DNA of 64,000 bases from JBDRLU01 sp043812795 (GCA_043812795.1 JBDRLU010000012.1:1-64000); one strand, 5' to 3'; positions 8,975 to 18,669 are shown, counted from the first letter of the stretch. A program made the numbers and translations. The notes: generated by a model from the letters alone, not told the origin.

Positions 8975-9538
8975 ATCGCACGCATTTCTTATATCGAGAA
9001 AAACGGGGCGCCCCCCGAGGTGGCGGAAATCTTCGGCAAGATGGAGGCCAACGGCGCGCCGGTGATGAACCTGTGGAAGATGGCGGCGCATATTCCGGCG
9101 ACACTACCTCACTTTATCAGGATGGGTAATGCGATTTTGACCAAAACACGGTTAGACCCGAAGCTACGTGAGATGGTGATTCTGCGCACGGCGGACATAA
9201 TGGACTGCGAATATGAGCATAGAGCCCATATTGTCCTGGCGAAAGAGCTAGGCGTGACCTCCGAGAAGATAGAGGCCATCAAAGACTGGAAAAGTTCCAC
9301 TGCTTTCAGCAAGGCGGAACGCGCTGTTCTGCGTTTTGCCGATGAAGTGGTGAAGAAAGGCCGGGTTGGCGATGCTACTTTTGGCAGACTGGCAAAATAT
9401 CTGGATGCGGGGATGATGGTAGAAGTGGCCCAGGTAGCCGGCTTTTATGGCATGATCGCCCGCTTGCTGCTCGCCTTCGAGGTTGACCTGGACAAAGAGG
9501 CACCGGCCTCATCGACGAGTATCGTCGGGCGTCGGTAG
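8975..9538 (+). CDS. Carboxymuconolactone decarboxylase/AhpD-like protein, apparent AUC start
   Basis: About 187 residues of the CMD/AhpD-like helical fold. The centre reads KLREMVILRTADIMDCEYEH, close to the family motif E-x7-C-x2-C-x3-H but with only one Cys (DCEYEH), so a disulfide peroxidase reaction is unlikely. Homologues often begin M-ARI-x-Y-x-E; here the matching position is ATC at 8975, six bases after GGAGG. The only in-frame standard start is TTG 8918, which forms part of the -35 box. A hairpin terminator follows at 9554. Substrate unknown. Confidence 0.85.
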   Translation: MARISYIEKNGAPPEVAEIFGKMEANGAPVMNLWKMAAHIPATLPHFIRMGNAILTKTRLDPKLREMVILRTADIMDCEYEHRAHIVLAKELGVTSEKIEAIKDWKSSTAFSKAERAVLRFADEVVKKGRVGDATFGRLAKYLDAGMMVEVAQVAGFYGMIARLLLAFEVDLDKEAPASSTSIVGRR

Positions 9539-9553
9539 AAAGTAGAGACTGGC

Positions 9554-9589
9554 AAAAAAGGGGACTCCAAGCTTGGAGTCCCCTTTTTT
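9554..9589 (+). terminator. Rho-independent terminator
   Basis: The arms GGGGACTCCAAG and CTTGGAGTCCCC pair perfectly, flanked by A6 and T6 tracts. It lies 15 bases after the CMD-like stop codon. The A/T flanks make it usable in both directions. Confidence 0.93.
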
Positions 9590-9713
9590 AATTTTACCAC
9601 TCTAATATCCCGGTGTTCCTCCGCCGCCCGTGGCCTGGACAACAGATGTCCCGGTTATGATAAGAAGTAATTACAGATTTATGACACTCTGGGTGAGATA
9701 GCTTGGGGGAGAG

Positions 9714-9742
9714 TTGTGGTGCGGTCTGTCTTGCTGTATGAT
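9714..9742 (+). promoter_or_regulatory. Promoter for asd
   Basis: -35 TTGTGG (9714-9719), 17-bp spacer, -10 TATGAT (9737-9742). Transcription would begin near 9749, giving a leader of about 55 nt before ATG 9804. This argues against the longer frame that opens at 9714. Confidence 0.55.
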
Positions 9743-9803
9743 AAAGCTTCAATATGGGGCGAGGGCAAATAACCCTTGGCTCAACAAAGAAGCGGAGGTA
9801 AAA

Positions 9804-10877
9804 ATGATTAGAGCAGCCATCGTTGGAGCGACCGGCGTCGTCGGTCAGCAGTTTTTGGTGGCGCTGGACAAGCACCCCTGGATTGAGATAAGCTGCCTGG
9901 CAGCCTCGGAGAGGTCAGCCGGGCGTAGTTACCGTGAAGCAATAACCGACCCTAAGTCAGGTGCCGTCAGATGGTATTGCGATGAGCCGGTACCCTCTGA
10001 CGTCCTGGATATTCCGGTACAGAATGCCGGTGAAATGAACCTGGATAAAGTAGACCTCGTTTTCTCTGCTATCGATTCGGAGCAGGCACAGGTCCTGGAA
10101 CCAAAATTTGCGGCGAGCCGGCCGGTGATAAGCACTGCGTCCGCTTTCCGTTATGAAAATGATGTGCCTATCCTTATTCCTGGACTAAACTCGGCACATA
10201 CTAAATTATTGGAACAACAGAGAAAAGCGCGCCACTGGCAAGGTTTTGTGACTCCGATACCCAATTGTACTACTACCGGACTGGCCATCACGTTGAAACC
10301 AATATACGATGCCTTCGGTATCGAGATGGTGATAATGACTTCAATGCAGGCGATGTCCGGCGCCGGGCGCAGCCCGGGTGTGCTCGGTCTCGATATCCTT
10401 GACAATGTTATCCCGTACATATCCGGGGAAGAAGAGAAGGTGCAGCGGGAGACCCAGAAGATTCTGGGTGTTTTGAGTGGTGCGGCAATTCAGCCGGCAT
10501 CATTCAAAATTAGTTCTACATGCACGCGAGTCAATGTGCGGGAAGGCCATACGGAAGCCGTGTTTGTCTCGACAAAGAAAAGCTGCGAGCCGGCTGGCGT
10601 AGCTAAAGCGATGAGGGAATTTGTCGGGGACAATCTGTCCGGGTTACCTTCCGCACCGAAGCGGATGATTGTCGTTCATGACGATCCGTTCCGTCCGCAG
10701 CCGCGCTTGGACCGGGATACCGATAATGGCATGGCGACTGTGGTCGGGCGCATCCGAAAAGATTCGGTTCTGGGCAACGGCGTCAAGTATGTCCTTGTTT
10801 CGCACAATACGAAGATGGGTGCGGCTAGGGGGGCTGTCCTCGTCGCCGAGCTATTGATTAAGCAGAAGTATATCTAG
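9804..10877 (+). CDS. asd: Aspartate-semialdehyde dehydrogenase
   Basis: 357 residues from ATG 9804 (GGAGG site six bases before). It makes aspartate semialdehyde from aspartyl phosphate in the Lys/Thr/Met pathway. The N-terminal NADP fold reads AAIVGATGVVGQQF. The catalytic Cys lies in PIPNCTTTGLA (about residue 155), and the SSTCTRVNVREGHTEAVFV segment belongs to the substrate-binding half. PNCTTT and overall length match the archaeal/fungal-type branch, which also contains malonyl-CoA reductases; context (homoserine dehydrogenase at 62232) favours amino acid synthesis. The MoxR operon follows after 73 bases. Confidence 0.9.
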   Translation: MIRAAIVGATGVVGQQFLVALDKHPWIEISCLAASERSAGRSYREAITDPKSGAVRWYCDEPVPSDVLDIPVQNAGEMNLDKVDLVFSAIDSEQAQVLEPKFAASRPVISTASAFRYENDVPILIPGLNSAHTKLLEQQRKARHWQGFVTPIPNCTTTGLAITLKPIYDAFGIEMVIMTSMQAMSGAGRSPGVLGLDILDNVIPYISGEEEKVQRETQKILGVLSGAAIQPASFKISSTCTRVNVREGHTEAVFVSTKKSCEPAGVAKAMREFVGDNLSGLPSAPKRMIVVHDDPFRPQPRLDRDTDNGMATVVGRIRKDSVLGNGVKYVLVSHNTKMGAARGAVLVAELLIKQKYI

Positions 10878-10950
10878 CGTCCGGTCGGACTGATTCTCTA
10901 TTTCCGGCCAGAAAAAATAGAGTGATAATAAGCTAAGTGGATTGAATCTT

Positions 10951-11898
10951 ATGGCAGAAAATTCAAAGGAGAAAATCAACCCGGAATTCACCAGCAAAGT
11001 GCAAGCGTTGATTGATAACATCCGGCGGGTCGTGGTTACCCGTGAGGACGTCATCAAGGTGGCGGTGCTGGGACTGCTCTGCCAGGGCCACGTGTTGCTC
11101 GATGATTTCCCTGGAGTAGGTAAGACACTACTGGCGAAGGCGCTGGCCCAATCGCTGCATGCCGACTTCAAGCGTATTCAGTTTACCCCTGACCTGCTCC
11201 CTACGGATATCACCGGCTCCTCCATCTACCAGCCTGCAGATAGCAAATTCGAGTTTGTCCCCGGCCCTATCTTTGCCAATATCGTGCTGGCCGACGAGAT
11301 AAACCGTTCCAGCCCACGGACACAATCAGCCCTGCTCGAGGCTATGGGCGAGGGGTACGTTTCTTTTGACGGAGTCACTCGTCCCCTGCCAAGGCCGTTC
11401 TTTGTCATTGCCACACGTAACCTTGCCGAAATGCACGGCACCTTTCCTCTACCGCAGAGCCAGCTCGACCGGTTTTTGCTTTCATTCGGCATCGGCTATC
11501 CGAGCCGGACTGAAGAAGTAGAAATTCTGGAGCGGCATGAGCACGGGCAAGCTCAACTGAGCCCCATCCTTACCGCCGGAGATATTTCCCTGATGCAGAG
11601 TCAAACTTATTCGGTAGAGGTTGCCCGTCCGGTGAAAGAGTACATCGCTAATATTGTCGCCGAGACACGGGCCAGCTCTGACATCGCTATCGGGGTCAGC
11701 CCGCGCGGCGCGGTTTCTCTGCAGCGGGCGGCTCAGGCGAAAGCCGCCATGGAAGGCCGTGTTTTTGCCACACCGGATGATGTGAAAGCAGTGGCGCTGC
11801 CGGTATTCAGACATCGTATCCTGCCCCGTTCTGCTGAACCCGATGCGTCGTCAAAGTGTATCGAAACTGTCCTCTCTGCGGTGCCGGTACCCCTCTAG
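10951..11898 (+). CDS. MoxR-type AAA+ ATPase
   Basis: 315 residues from ATG 10951; a TTG nine bases upstream is the alternative. The Walker A motif is DDFPGVGKTLLAKAL (about residue 55), Walker B VLADEINRSSPRTQSALLEA (about 115), and sensor 1 FVIATRNLAEMHGTFPLPQS. MoxR proteins act as chaperones that mature or insert metal into partner complexes, usually with von Willebrand or DUF58 proteins. Here it heads a three-gene operon with DUF58 and transglutaminase-like proteins, a very common trio in bacteria. Confidence 0.93.
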   Translation: MAENSKEKINPEFTSKVQALIDNIRRVVVTREDVIKVAVLGLLCQGHVLLDDFPGVGKTLLAKALAQSLHADFKRIQFTPDLLPTDITGSSIYQPADSKFEFVPGPIFANIVLADEINRSSPRTQSALLEAMGEGYVSFDGVTRPLPRPFFVIATRNLAEMHGTFPLPQSQLDRFLLSFGIGYPSRTEEVEILERHEHGQAQLSPILTAGDISLMQSQTYSVEVARPVKEYIANIVAETRASSDIAIGVSPRGAVSLQRAAQAKAAMEGRVFATPDDVKAVALPVFRHRILPRSAEPDASSKCIETVLSAVPVPL

Positions 11899-11913
11899 TC
11901 AAACGGTCGTGCG

Positions 11914-13140
11914 ATGACTAAATTAGGTTTAGGTTTCATTGCCGCCAGCGGTCTTATTTATCTGGTGGCTAACCAAAGCCAGATAGGCTGGCTGTACCTG
12001 CTCGATGCCATTCTGTGGAGCTTGCTGGTAGTATCGGCCATATTGCCGTGGTGGAGCCTGAAGTTACTCAAAGTGGAACAGCTAGTATCGTGGCAGCCTC
12101 TGACGCTTAACCAGCCCTCGTTAAATGGTCCAGTGGAAGATGACGCAATCGAACTCAAGTTAAAAGTGACCAATAACGGACGCCTCCCCCGCCATTTCAT
12201 CAAAGTACAGGGTGAGTTCCCTTTTGCCTTTCTGCCGGAACAGCGCCGTGCTTTCCTGCTTCCCTATCTCAGGGCGAAATCAACCGTTGTCTGCTCCTGC
12301 CCGGTTACCTGTTACCGGCGGGGTTTCTACCCATCAGTGCAAATTACTCTGCAATCGGGCGGCTGGCTTGGACTGGTCGTGCGGCGGCGGACTTTTCGGA
12401 TACCTTTGAAGTTGACCGTTTATCCGGCCTATCACCTAATGAAGGGAATACCAGCCGGCGAAACTGCCTGGAATGACTGGGGGCAAGCGGCTAAATCGAA
12501 TGCCGCGGCAGAGTTCTACGGTTCCCGAGAGTACCGCTATGGTGACCCCTTAAAGTACATCCACTGGCGTAACACCGCGAGAGCGGGTCATTTCATGCTC
12601 AAAGAGTTCGAGCAGGCTGGTGGGACTTCGCTGACAGTTGCCTTCGAGACTAAAAATGATTTCGGGATGGGACGGGAAACAACTCTGGAATATAGTGTCA
12701 GGATTGCTGCCAGCCTGGCCAAGCTTTGTGCCGATGCCGGCAGGACAATGAACCTCATCGCCGGCGAGACGGTCTTACGCTACGCCGGCTGGCCGGAGAT
12801 AATGGGTTACCTGGCCCGTGTTGAAGCCGGAACGGCCACCCGCTGGAACGAACTGGCGCCGGTTCAGCCGGGGATGACCGTGGTCATCGTACCGGCCGTA
12901 AAAGATGCCTTAGCAACAGTGCTGAGCCGACTGGCCGGGGCACACGACCATGTCGTTGTCTATCTGGATGGTTTTGCGCCGGATGCACCTGTTGCTACAT
13001 CCCCCACTCCAATAAGTAACAGTAACGTCCGAAGCATCAGGTGCTCACCGGGTAATCTGGAGAAAACCATAGAGGAACTGAGCAGCGCTCTGCTGACATC
13101 GTCCGTCAGTCCTAGTAGTGGAAGAAATGCGGATTACTAA
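11914..13140 (+). CDS. DUF58-domain membrane-associated protein
   Basis: 408 residues. Two hydrophobic segments lie at the N-terminus (about 4-20 and 25-45). The DUF58 core reads GSREYRYGDPLKYIHWRNTA (about residue 205), followed by LKEFEQAGG, the hallmark of the family. DUF58 proteins partner with MoxR ATPases. The gene starts 15 bases after moxR, and its end overlaps the next gene by 23 bases, consistent with one transcript. Exact role unknown. Confidence 0.9.
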   Translation: MTKLGLGFIAASGLIYLVANQSQIGWLYLLDAILWSLLVVSAILPWWSLKLLKVEQLVSWQPLTLNQPSLNGPVEDDAIELKLKVTNNGRLPRHFIKVQGEFPFAFLPEQRRAFLLPYLRAKSTVVCSCPVTCYRRGFYPSVQITLQSGGWLGLVVRRRTFRIPLKLTVYPAYHLMKGIPAGETAWNDWGQAAKSNAAAEFYGSREYRYGDPLKYIHWRNTARAGHFMLKEFEQAGGTSLTVAFETKNDFGMGRETTLEYSVRIAASLAKLCADAGRTMNLIAGETVLRYAGWPEIMGYLARVEAGTATRWNELAPVQPGMTVVIVPAVKDALATVLSRLAGAHDHVVVYLDGFAPDAPVATSPTPISNSNVRSIRCSPGNLEKTIEELSSALLTSSVSPSSGRNADY

Positions 13141-15184
13141 CTATTCGGCCAGTACCAGGTTTTTTACCTTTCTTGCCAGCGCCATGGCTGTTGCGGGGGT
13201 CGGCTGGACGAGCCGCGATGCTTCCGTTGTCGTTATTGGCATACTGGGGACAGCCGCCGGCCACTTTTATAGCTGGCATACCCGCTTTTCTCCGTCAAGG
13301 TTGCGGACCGGCCTCCTCATTCTTTTTATGGCCGCGCTGGGTATCTATCTCAGCGGAGCCATAATATCGACTGGCGATAGACTGTTGCTGGCACGCTACC
13401 TGGTCTATGGGCTGGTAATCGGCAGTTTCGACCTGCCGAAAAGACGGAATGTCATGGCCAGCCTGGTTTTAGCTGGCCTGCTTCTGGTGCTTATCGCCGA
13501 GATGGCTCTTGACCTCTGGTTCATCGTCTTTATATTGATATTTGCCGTTCTGGCCGTAGCTGCGGTGACCCTTGACCGTACCGAAGCTGAAACACGTCAG
13601 ACAGTAACTGTTGGCGAGCTAAGCTGGTTGACTCTGGGTAAAGCCTGGCTGGGCCTGACCATAGTCACTTTCTTGCTGGCCGGCGTCTTTTTCTTGATGG
13701 TGCCCAGGCTGGCCAGCGTGGAGGCTGCCCAGACGAGTTGGCTGCCCAGCCGTTTGGACTTGAGCCTCGGCGGGCAGGCTAGGTTACCCAGCAAACCCAG
13801 TGCCTCCCCTTCATCAGGCATATTCCCATCACAGGACGGAGTTAGCGGTGAGCGCTATGCTTCCCTGGGTTATATCGGATCCGCGGCTGACCAAGCAGTA
13901 ATGCACGTGCGCAGTCGTATCTCCAGCTACTGGCGCGGCCTGACTCTGGATGAATATGACGGACAGGGATGGAGTATGTCTCCCGTCAGAATTAACCTCC
14001 TTGACGAAAATAGACGGGAATTCATCTTACCGGATTCCCAGCAGAGACTCTATGGAGAGCGAGTTTACTGGCAGGCTTTTTATTTGCTTTCAGACCAACC
14101 TAACGCTATCTTTAGCGGCTACAAGCCAGCCCGGATATATCTGCCCCAGAGTACGTCCACCTTACTCGAACGGGGTATTCTATACCGTGCCCTTTCCGTA
14201 GTACCTAATCTTAAACCCGAACTGCTCCGGGCCGACCAGATTGTAGCCAACGATACCGTCAATCTCCAGCTGCCGCCGCTAAGCGAGCGGACCGTAGCTC
14301 TGGCTGAGTCTATCGTCGAAGGGGCGACTAATGATTATGACAAAGCGGCCCGGATTGAGCGGTTCTTGCTCACCAATTACAACTATGAGTTGAATGTTAA
14401 ACCATTGCCCGCGGGACGTGAGGCAACCGATTATTTTCTTTTTGAACAGCAGTCCGGCTATTGTGCTCATTTTGCTTCGGCCATGGCCGTCATGGCCCGG
14501 CAGATCGGCTTGCCCGCCCGTGTCGCTGGTGGCTATCTACCGGGCATTATCGACCCGCTTACCGGAGCCCACATCGTCCGTGCCGGGGACGCACATGCCT
14601 GGGTGGAAATTCATTTTCAGCGCTATGGATGGGTAGCTTTCGACCCTACCCCCCGGCCCAGAGCTAATCTGGGTTTTGCCTCGGGACGTAACTGGGTCTA
14701 TATCGGTCTTCAGGACTTCACCGGAGCTACTTTTCCTCGTTTACCCTCTTCCCCTTCTGGTTCCCTGTCATTACGCTGGCTTACTTTCCCTGCCTGGAGC
14801 TGGTTGATTTTACTCGGCATTATGGTGCTTTCGGTTATTCTGGTTTTGTTTGTTCGCCGTCTCAGAATGAGAAATAGAATAGTGCGACCGGAATACAGTA
14901 CGTTGGAGGGCGAAGCGAGACGCGCCACTTTGCGTCTTTACGGGAAAATGGTCAGAATGCTAACGGGAAAAGGTGTACCGCGCCGGCAGTCACATCAAGC
15001 CATGGATGAATACGGAGCACTGGTCTGCCAGCGCCTGCCCGCTGGCCAGGAAGTAGTTACCTGGTTGACGGGACTGGCTAACACGGCTGCCTACGACCCG
15101 AGGCCGTTTACTCCGCCTGGCACGGGAGAGATAAAAAGCAGACTAACCGCGTTGAAAAAAGCGCTGGCTAACACACGTCGGTAA
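13118..15184 (+). CDS. Membrane transglutaminase-like protein (TgpA/DUF3488 type)
   Basis: 688 residues. Five or more N-terminal membrane helices (residues about 10-200) are followed by an outer domain with the cysteine-protease-like transglutaminase core: SGYCAHFASAMAVMARQIGL (Cys), GDAHAWVEIHF (His) and AFDPTPRP (Asp). One more helix (WLILLGIMVLSVILVLFV, about 550) precedes a cytoplasmic tail of the DUF4129 kind. Start choices are GTG 13118 and ATG 13127; both overlap the DUF58 gene. With MoxR and DUF58 it forms a standard envelope module. Confidence 0.92.
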   Translation: MEEMRITNYSASTRFFTFLASAMAVAGVGWTSRDASVVVIGILGTAAGHFYSWHTRFSPSRLRTGLLILFMAALGIYLSGAIISTGDRLLLARYLVYGLVIGSFDLPKRRNVMASLVLAGLLLVLIAEMALDLWFIVFILIFAVLAVAAVTLDRTEAETRQTVTVGELSWLTLGKAWLGLTIVTFLLAGVFFLMVPRLASVEAAQTSWLPSRLDLSLGGQARLPSKPSASPSSGIFPSQDGVSGERYASLGYIGSAADQAVMHVRSRISSYWRGLTLDEYDGQGWSMSPVRINLLDENRREFILPDSQQRLYGERVYWQAFYLLSDQPNAIFSGYKPARIYLPQSTSTLLERGILYRALSVVPNLKPELLRADQIVANDTVNLQLPPLSERTVALAESIVEGATNDYDKAARIERFLLTNYNYELNVKPLPAGREATDYFLFEQQSGYCAHFASAMAVMARQIGLPARVAGGYLPGIIDPLTGAHIVRAGDAHAWVEIHFQRYGWVAFDPTPRPRANLGFASGRNWVYIGLQDFTGATFPRLPSSPSGSLSLRWLTFPAWSWLILLGIMVLSVILVLFVRRLRMRNRIVRPEYSTLEGEARRATLRLYGKMVRMLTGKGVPRRQSHQAMDEYGALVCQRLPAGQEVVTWLTGLANTAAYDPRPFTPPGTGEIKSRLTALKKALANTRR

Positions 15185-15222
15185 TACAAATTTTTTATTG
15201 GCGCGAAATAAAGGAGGTCCCG

Positions 15223-16095
15223 ATGCTGATATTACGGACGATGCTGTCTATCCCAGGTAACCAGGAAAGGAAAATAGACAAAGCCCGTCAGGTGCCTGCC
15301 GATGTCCTCCGGCTCGACCTGGAGGACTCGGTACCGGTGACGGAAAAAGAGTCGGCCCGGAAGATAGTAACGACTTCAATAACGCAACTGGCGGCCAGCG
15401 GCCGCACCGTTTTTGTGCGTATTAATTCGTTACCGACTCCTTTTGCCAAGGAAGATATCAGGGCAGTTGTCATGCCGGGACTGAAAGGTATTTGTCTGCC
15501 CAAAAGCGAGTCCGCCGATGATATGCGCCAGGCCGATGTGATGATTATTCAGGCCGAGAAAGAGGCCGGCCTTCAGGTGGGTGCCATCGGACTCGTTGGT
15601 GTTATTGAATCGCCCAAAGGTGTTATCAACGCTTATGAAATTGCCCGCGCCTGCCCCCGCATCATAGCTATCGCTTTCGGTGCTGAGGACTACGCTCTGG
15701 AGATGGGCATCGACCGTACTAGGGAAGGGGCGGAAATTTCCTATCCACGTATGGCGATTGCCGTTGCTTGCCATGCTGTTAATGTCGTTGCCATCGATTG
15801 CGTCTATCCTGATGTTCGGGATAAAGAAGGACTTATTGCCGATACGAAACTGGCCAAACAGATGGGGTTTCAGGGTAAGCTGGTTATCCACCCGGACCAG
15901 GTTGAGCCGGTAAATCAGATTTTCGTTCCCTCCGAAGAAGAAATTGCCGAAGCCCGCCGGATAGTAGCTGCCTTTGATGCGGCAACGAAACAGGGGCTGG
16001 CTTCCGTGTCCGTGGATAATAAGATGGTTGACACACCGGTGGCCGAAAGAGCCCGGTTGCTGCTGGCTCGGGCGGGAAAAATTAAAAATCGGTGA
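15223..16095 (+). CDS. HpcH/HpaI aldolase, CitE-like CoA ester lyase
   Basis: 290 residues, with a strong AAAGGAGG site before ATG 15223. It opens LRTMLSIPGNQERKIDKA, where the CitE/malyl-CoA lyase family has RSxLxxPG. LRLDLEDSVP holds the acidic residue, FVRINSLPT the Arg, GVIESPKGVINAYEIA the catalytic Glu and AFGAEDYALEMG the Mg-binding Asp. Members cleave citryl-, malyl- or methylmalyl-CoA. The usual citrate lyase alpha and gamma subunits are absent, so a stand-alone lyase is likely; its substrate is unknown. Confidence 0.9.
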   Translation: MLILRTMLSIPGNQERKIDKARQVPADVLRLDLEDSVPVTEKESARKIVTTSITQLAASGRTVFVRINSLPTPFAKEDIRAVVMPGLKGICLPKSESADDMRQADVMIIQAEKEAGLQVGAIGLVGVIESPKGVINAYEIARACPRIIAIAFGAEDYALEMGIDRTREGAEISYPRMAIAVACHAVNVVAIDCVYPDVRDKEGLIADTKLAKQMGFQGKLVIHPDQVEPVNQIFVPSEEEIAEARRIVAAFDAATKQGLASVSVDNKMVDTPVAERARLLLARAGKIKNR

Positions 16096-16141
16096 CAGGG
16101 GGCAAATCACCGACGCACGGTGTTAAAAGAGGGACAGACTG

Positions 16142-16885
16142 ATGAAAGCGGCCGTGATTTCCGAAAAAGGGCTGCGTCCGGAAATGGAGGATGCCCACTT
16201 TCTCGACCTGAACTTTGCCGGTAAGGGATGGGCCTATGGTGGAGTTTATGACGGACATGGCGGTAAAATGGCCGCCGAATATGCTGCGGGGCGTGTCCAC
16301 GAGTCGTTTCTCGTAAAATTACTCGACGGAGTGACACCGCAGCAGGCTTTTGTCGACAGTTATGAAGCCGTATCGGGAGAGCTGAAGGAACAGGAATCAG
16401 GCACGACAGCGGTTGATTTCTTGATTGGAGACGGAAAAATTCACACCGCTAATGTGGGCGATGCCCGCGCCCTTGTTGTCGGTAAGCTGGGGGTTCATCA
16501 GTTTACCATCGACCACCGGCTTGATAATAGCACCGAAAAGCAGCGGATTGTAAATATGGGCGGGCGTATCAGCTATCCCTATACCTACAAAGGGATGAAT
16601 GGGCTGATGCCGACGCGGACTTTGGGTGACGAGTATTTTAAGTCGGTGGGTATTATCGCCACGCCTTCGGTGGACGAATATCGAATAACCAGTGATGACC
16701 TCTTTCTTATCGCTGCCTGCGATGGTCTGTTTGATTTTATGAGTAATGAAGAGGTAGCCGGCTTCAGCCGGGCCTATGCTGAGCCCCGGGTACTGGTTGA
16801 TGCCTTAAGCCGCGAAGTCCTGATAAACAGGCGAGGTACGGACAACCTCACCATTATCGCCGTGGCTCTGCCCTCTGAAGCTTAA
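16142..16885 (+). CDS. PP2C-family protein serine/threonine phosphatase
   Basis: 247 residues with the PP2C motif series: EKGLRPEMEDAHFLDL, GGVYDGHGGKMAAEYAA (metal Asp), SGTTAVDFLIGDGKIHTANV GDARA, ACDGLFDFMSNEEV and the final RGTDNLTIIAVAL (metal Asp). It removes phosphate from Ser/Thr, with two metal ions in the active site. The motif spacing is close to the eukaryote-like subgroup. No protein kinase gene lies nearby. It starts 46 bases after the CitE-like gene and may be cotranscribed. Confidence 0.92.
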   Translation: MKAAVISEKGLRPEMEDAHFLDLNFAGKGWAYGGVYDGHGGKMAAEYAAGRVHESFLVKLLDGVTPQQAFVDSYEAVSGELKEQESGTTAVDFLIGDGKIHTANVGDARALVVGKLGVHQFTIDHRLDNSTEKQRIVNMGGRISYPYTYKGMNGLMPTRTLGDEYFKSVGIIATPSVDEYRITSDDLFLIAACDGLFDFMSNEEVAGFSRAYAEPRVLVDALSREVLINRRGTDNLTIIAVALPSEA

Positions 16886-17238
16886 GTCCTTGTGCTGCTA
16901 CCATCAGGGTGTCTTTTTCGCCACAAGAGCTTGCCTAAATAACCGCCGCCGTAGGACGTACCGAGTGAGAAGGCAAGTAATAAAGTAGCGCTGGTTCCCG
17001 CCGAGAGACCCTCCAGACCGATAAACACGCCTCCCCAGGCGACCACCCCCGAAAATAGCCATACCCGTGGGTTCACATAACCAAAAATGAATCCCGTTAA
17101 CAGGTAAAGAAATGCCAGAAAAATAAGGCGCCCGGCCATTGTTTCGCTGGGGCTGAGGTCGGCAAAGAGCAAACTTAACCCGAAAGCGCCCAGCAAAAGA
17201 GAGACTAGTACGGAGACAACTGCTTTGACAATAACCAT
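16882..17238 (-). CDS. Small polytopic membrane protein
   Basis: About 118 residues from ATG 17238 (GGGTGA before it); a longer frame reaches 17259. Four hydrophobic helices are evident: VIVKAVVSVLVSLLLGAFGL, LIFLAFLYLLTGFIFGYV, WLFSGVVAWGGVFIGLE and a Gly/Ser-rich last one. The stop shares four bases with the PP2C gene on the other strand (convergent ends). I do not recognise a family; the gene is plausible from its membrane pattern and codon use. Confidence 0.65.
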   Translation of the reverse strand: MVIVKAVVSVLVSLLLGAFGLSLLFADLSPSETMAGRLIFLAFLYLLTGFIFGYVNPRVWLFSGVVAWGGVFIGLEGLSAGTSATLLLAFSLGTSYGGGYLGKLLWRKRHPDGSSTRT

Positions 17239-17346
17239 GAAGTCACCCACAAAGAGCATAAGAAATTAAGTGCAGGAAGTCAAAAAGTTGCCAGAGAGAT
17301 GAAGGAATCTGCGGAACAGCGGGCGTCTTTTCGGATACAGCTTGAC

Positions 17347-18366
17347 TTAGAGCGAGTCCTCGGAATAAATCCGCACGAAGGCTTCCACCACTTCGGGGTC
17401 AAACTGAGTGCCCTTCGCCCGAATAATCTCAGTAAAGGCGGCACCGCTGCTGATTGCCCGCCGGTAAGGGCGGAGGGATGTCATGGCTTCATAGGCATCA
17501 GCCAGAGCTAGAATCTGGGCGCCCAATGGGATGCCATCATTTTCAAGCTGGTCAGGATAACCGGTGCCATCGTAACGCTCGTGATGATGTTTCACGACTC
17601 CCAGAATATCTTTGTCATCGACTGCCGGGGTCAGGATATATTCGCCCAGTTCGGGGTGCTTACGTACCTCCCTGACTTCTTCGTCACTCAGCGGCGTTGC
17701 CTTGTTAAGGATGGACTCTTTTATGCCTATCTTGCCCACATCATGGACCAGGGCCGCAGCCCTTATCTTACCGGTAAGCTGCCGTGACAGTCCCATTTCA
17801 TCAGCGATGGCGATGGATATTCTGGCCACTCGCCTTGAATGGCCGGCAGTATATTTGTCTTTGGCTTCCAGAGCAAAAGCAAGGGCGGTTATCGCGCTCA
17901 GGGATGAAGCACGGATTTTACCGGCCTGCTCTTCGATACGGTGCTCCAACTCCTGCCGGTACTCCCGGTTCAAAAGTTCCAGTCTTCTCTGGCGCAGCGC
18001 TGACGTTACCACACGGAAGACTTCATCGAGGATGAGCGGCTTGGTGATGTATTCGTAGGCACCCAGTTTGACGCATTCGATACCCAGGTTAGTGCCACCC
18101 ACTTCGGTAGCCGTGATTATCGCTGTTTCTGGATATCCGGTTCTAATCTTTGGCAACAGTTCCACCACCGGAATGTCAGCCATGTCAGTATCCAGAAGTA
18201 CCAGGTCGATCTTGTTATTCTCAAGCTGGCCCAAGGCTTCCGTAGCCGTGGCCGCTTCGTGACAGAGATAGCTTTCTCCGGTCAGTTTCTGGTACACCCG
18301 GCCTTTTACTAACGTATCATTACCAACCAGCAGTATGCTACCGTATTCTTCAAACATCCTGTACAC
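17347..18366 (-). CDS. Response regulator with HD-GYP phosphodiesterase domain
   Basis: 339 residues. Residues about 8-125 are a CheY-like receiver, with phospho-Asp in DLVLLDTDM and Lys in ITKPL. A helical linker leads to an HD-GYP domain (about 160-335): AGHSRRVARI, VHDVGKIGI (HD pair), HHHERYDGTGYP (GYP loop) and ALADAYEAMTSLRPYR. HD-GYP enzymes hydrolyse cyclic di-GMP. The gene diverges from the MASE3-PAS histidine kinase gene 303 bases away, making the kinase a likely partner. Confidence 0.94.
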   Translation of the reverse strand: MYRMFEEYGSILLVGNDTLVKGRVYQKLTGESYLCHEAATATEALGQLENNKIDLVLLDTDMADIPVVELLPKIRTGYPETAIITATEVGGTNLGIECVKLGAYEYITKPLILDEVFRVVTSALRQRRLELLNREYRQELEHRIEEQAGKIRASSLSAITALAFALEAKDKYTAGHSRRVARISIAIADEMGLSRQLTGKIRAAALVHDVGKIGIKESILNKATPLSDEEVREVRKHPELGEYILTPAVDDKDILGVVKHHHERYDGTGYPDQLENDGIPLGAQILALADAYEAMTSLRPYRRAISSGAAFTEIIRAKGTQFDPEVVEAFVRIYSEDSL

Positions 18367-18544
18367 TCCTGCCTCATCGGGGAAAATTTGAAGTCTTTAT
18401 GGTCACGGGAGGAAAACCATCTTTCATACTAAACTATCGAATGGAGACTGTGTAGATACTTAAGGGATGGACTTAACGTACCAAAAGTATCAATCAGCGA
18501 TACCGAAAGGCTCACTGCCAGAACTGGTTTATTCAAGCCCAGTC

Positions 18545-18574
18545 TTGACGTTCATTAACACACGAACCTATAAT
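18545..18574 (+). promoter_or_regulatory. Promoter for the MASE3 histidine kinase
   Basis: -35 TTGACG (18545-18550), 18-bp spacer and perfect -10 TATAAT (18569-18574). A leader of about 90 nt runs to ATG 18670. The surrounding 303-base intergenic region (18367-18669) shows no gene. Confidence 0.75.
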
Positions 18575-18669
18575 TGGAACATTATATCCCCCGAAAGATT
18601 TACGACATGGTAGAGAAAACTACCGGGTATCGAGCCAGGTTACCGGGGACATAATCCGGAGCATGGTGA

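Noticed and set aside
9714..9803. N-terminal extension of asd
   Set aside because: The promoter lies at 9714-9742, and ATG 9804 has a good ribosome site and starts the nucleotide-binding fold.
16089..16113. Hairpin between the CitE-like and PP2C genes as a terminator
   Set aside because: 7-bp stem with an 11-base loop and no T tract; the genes may be cotranscribed.
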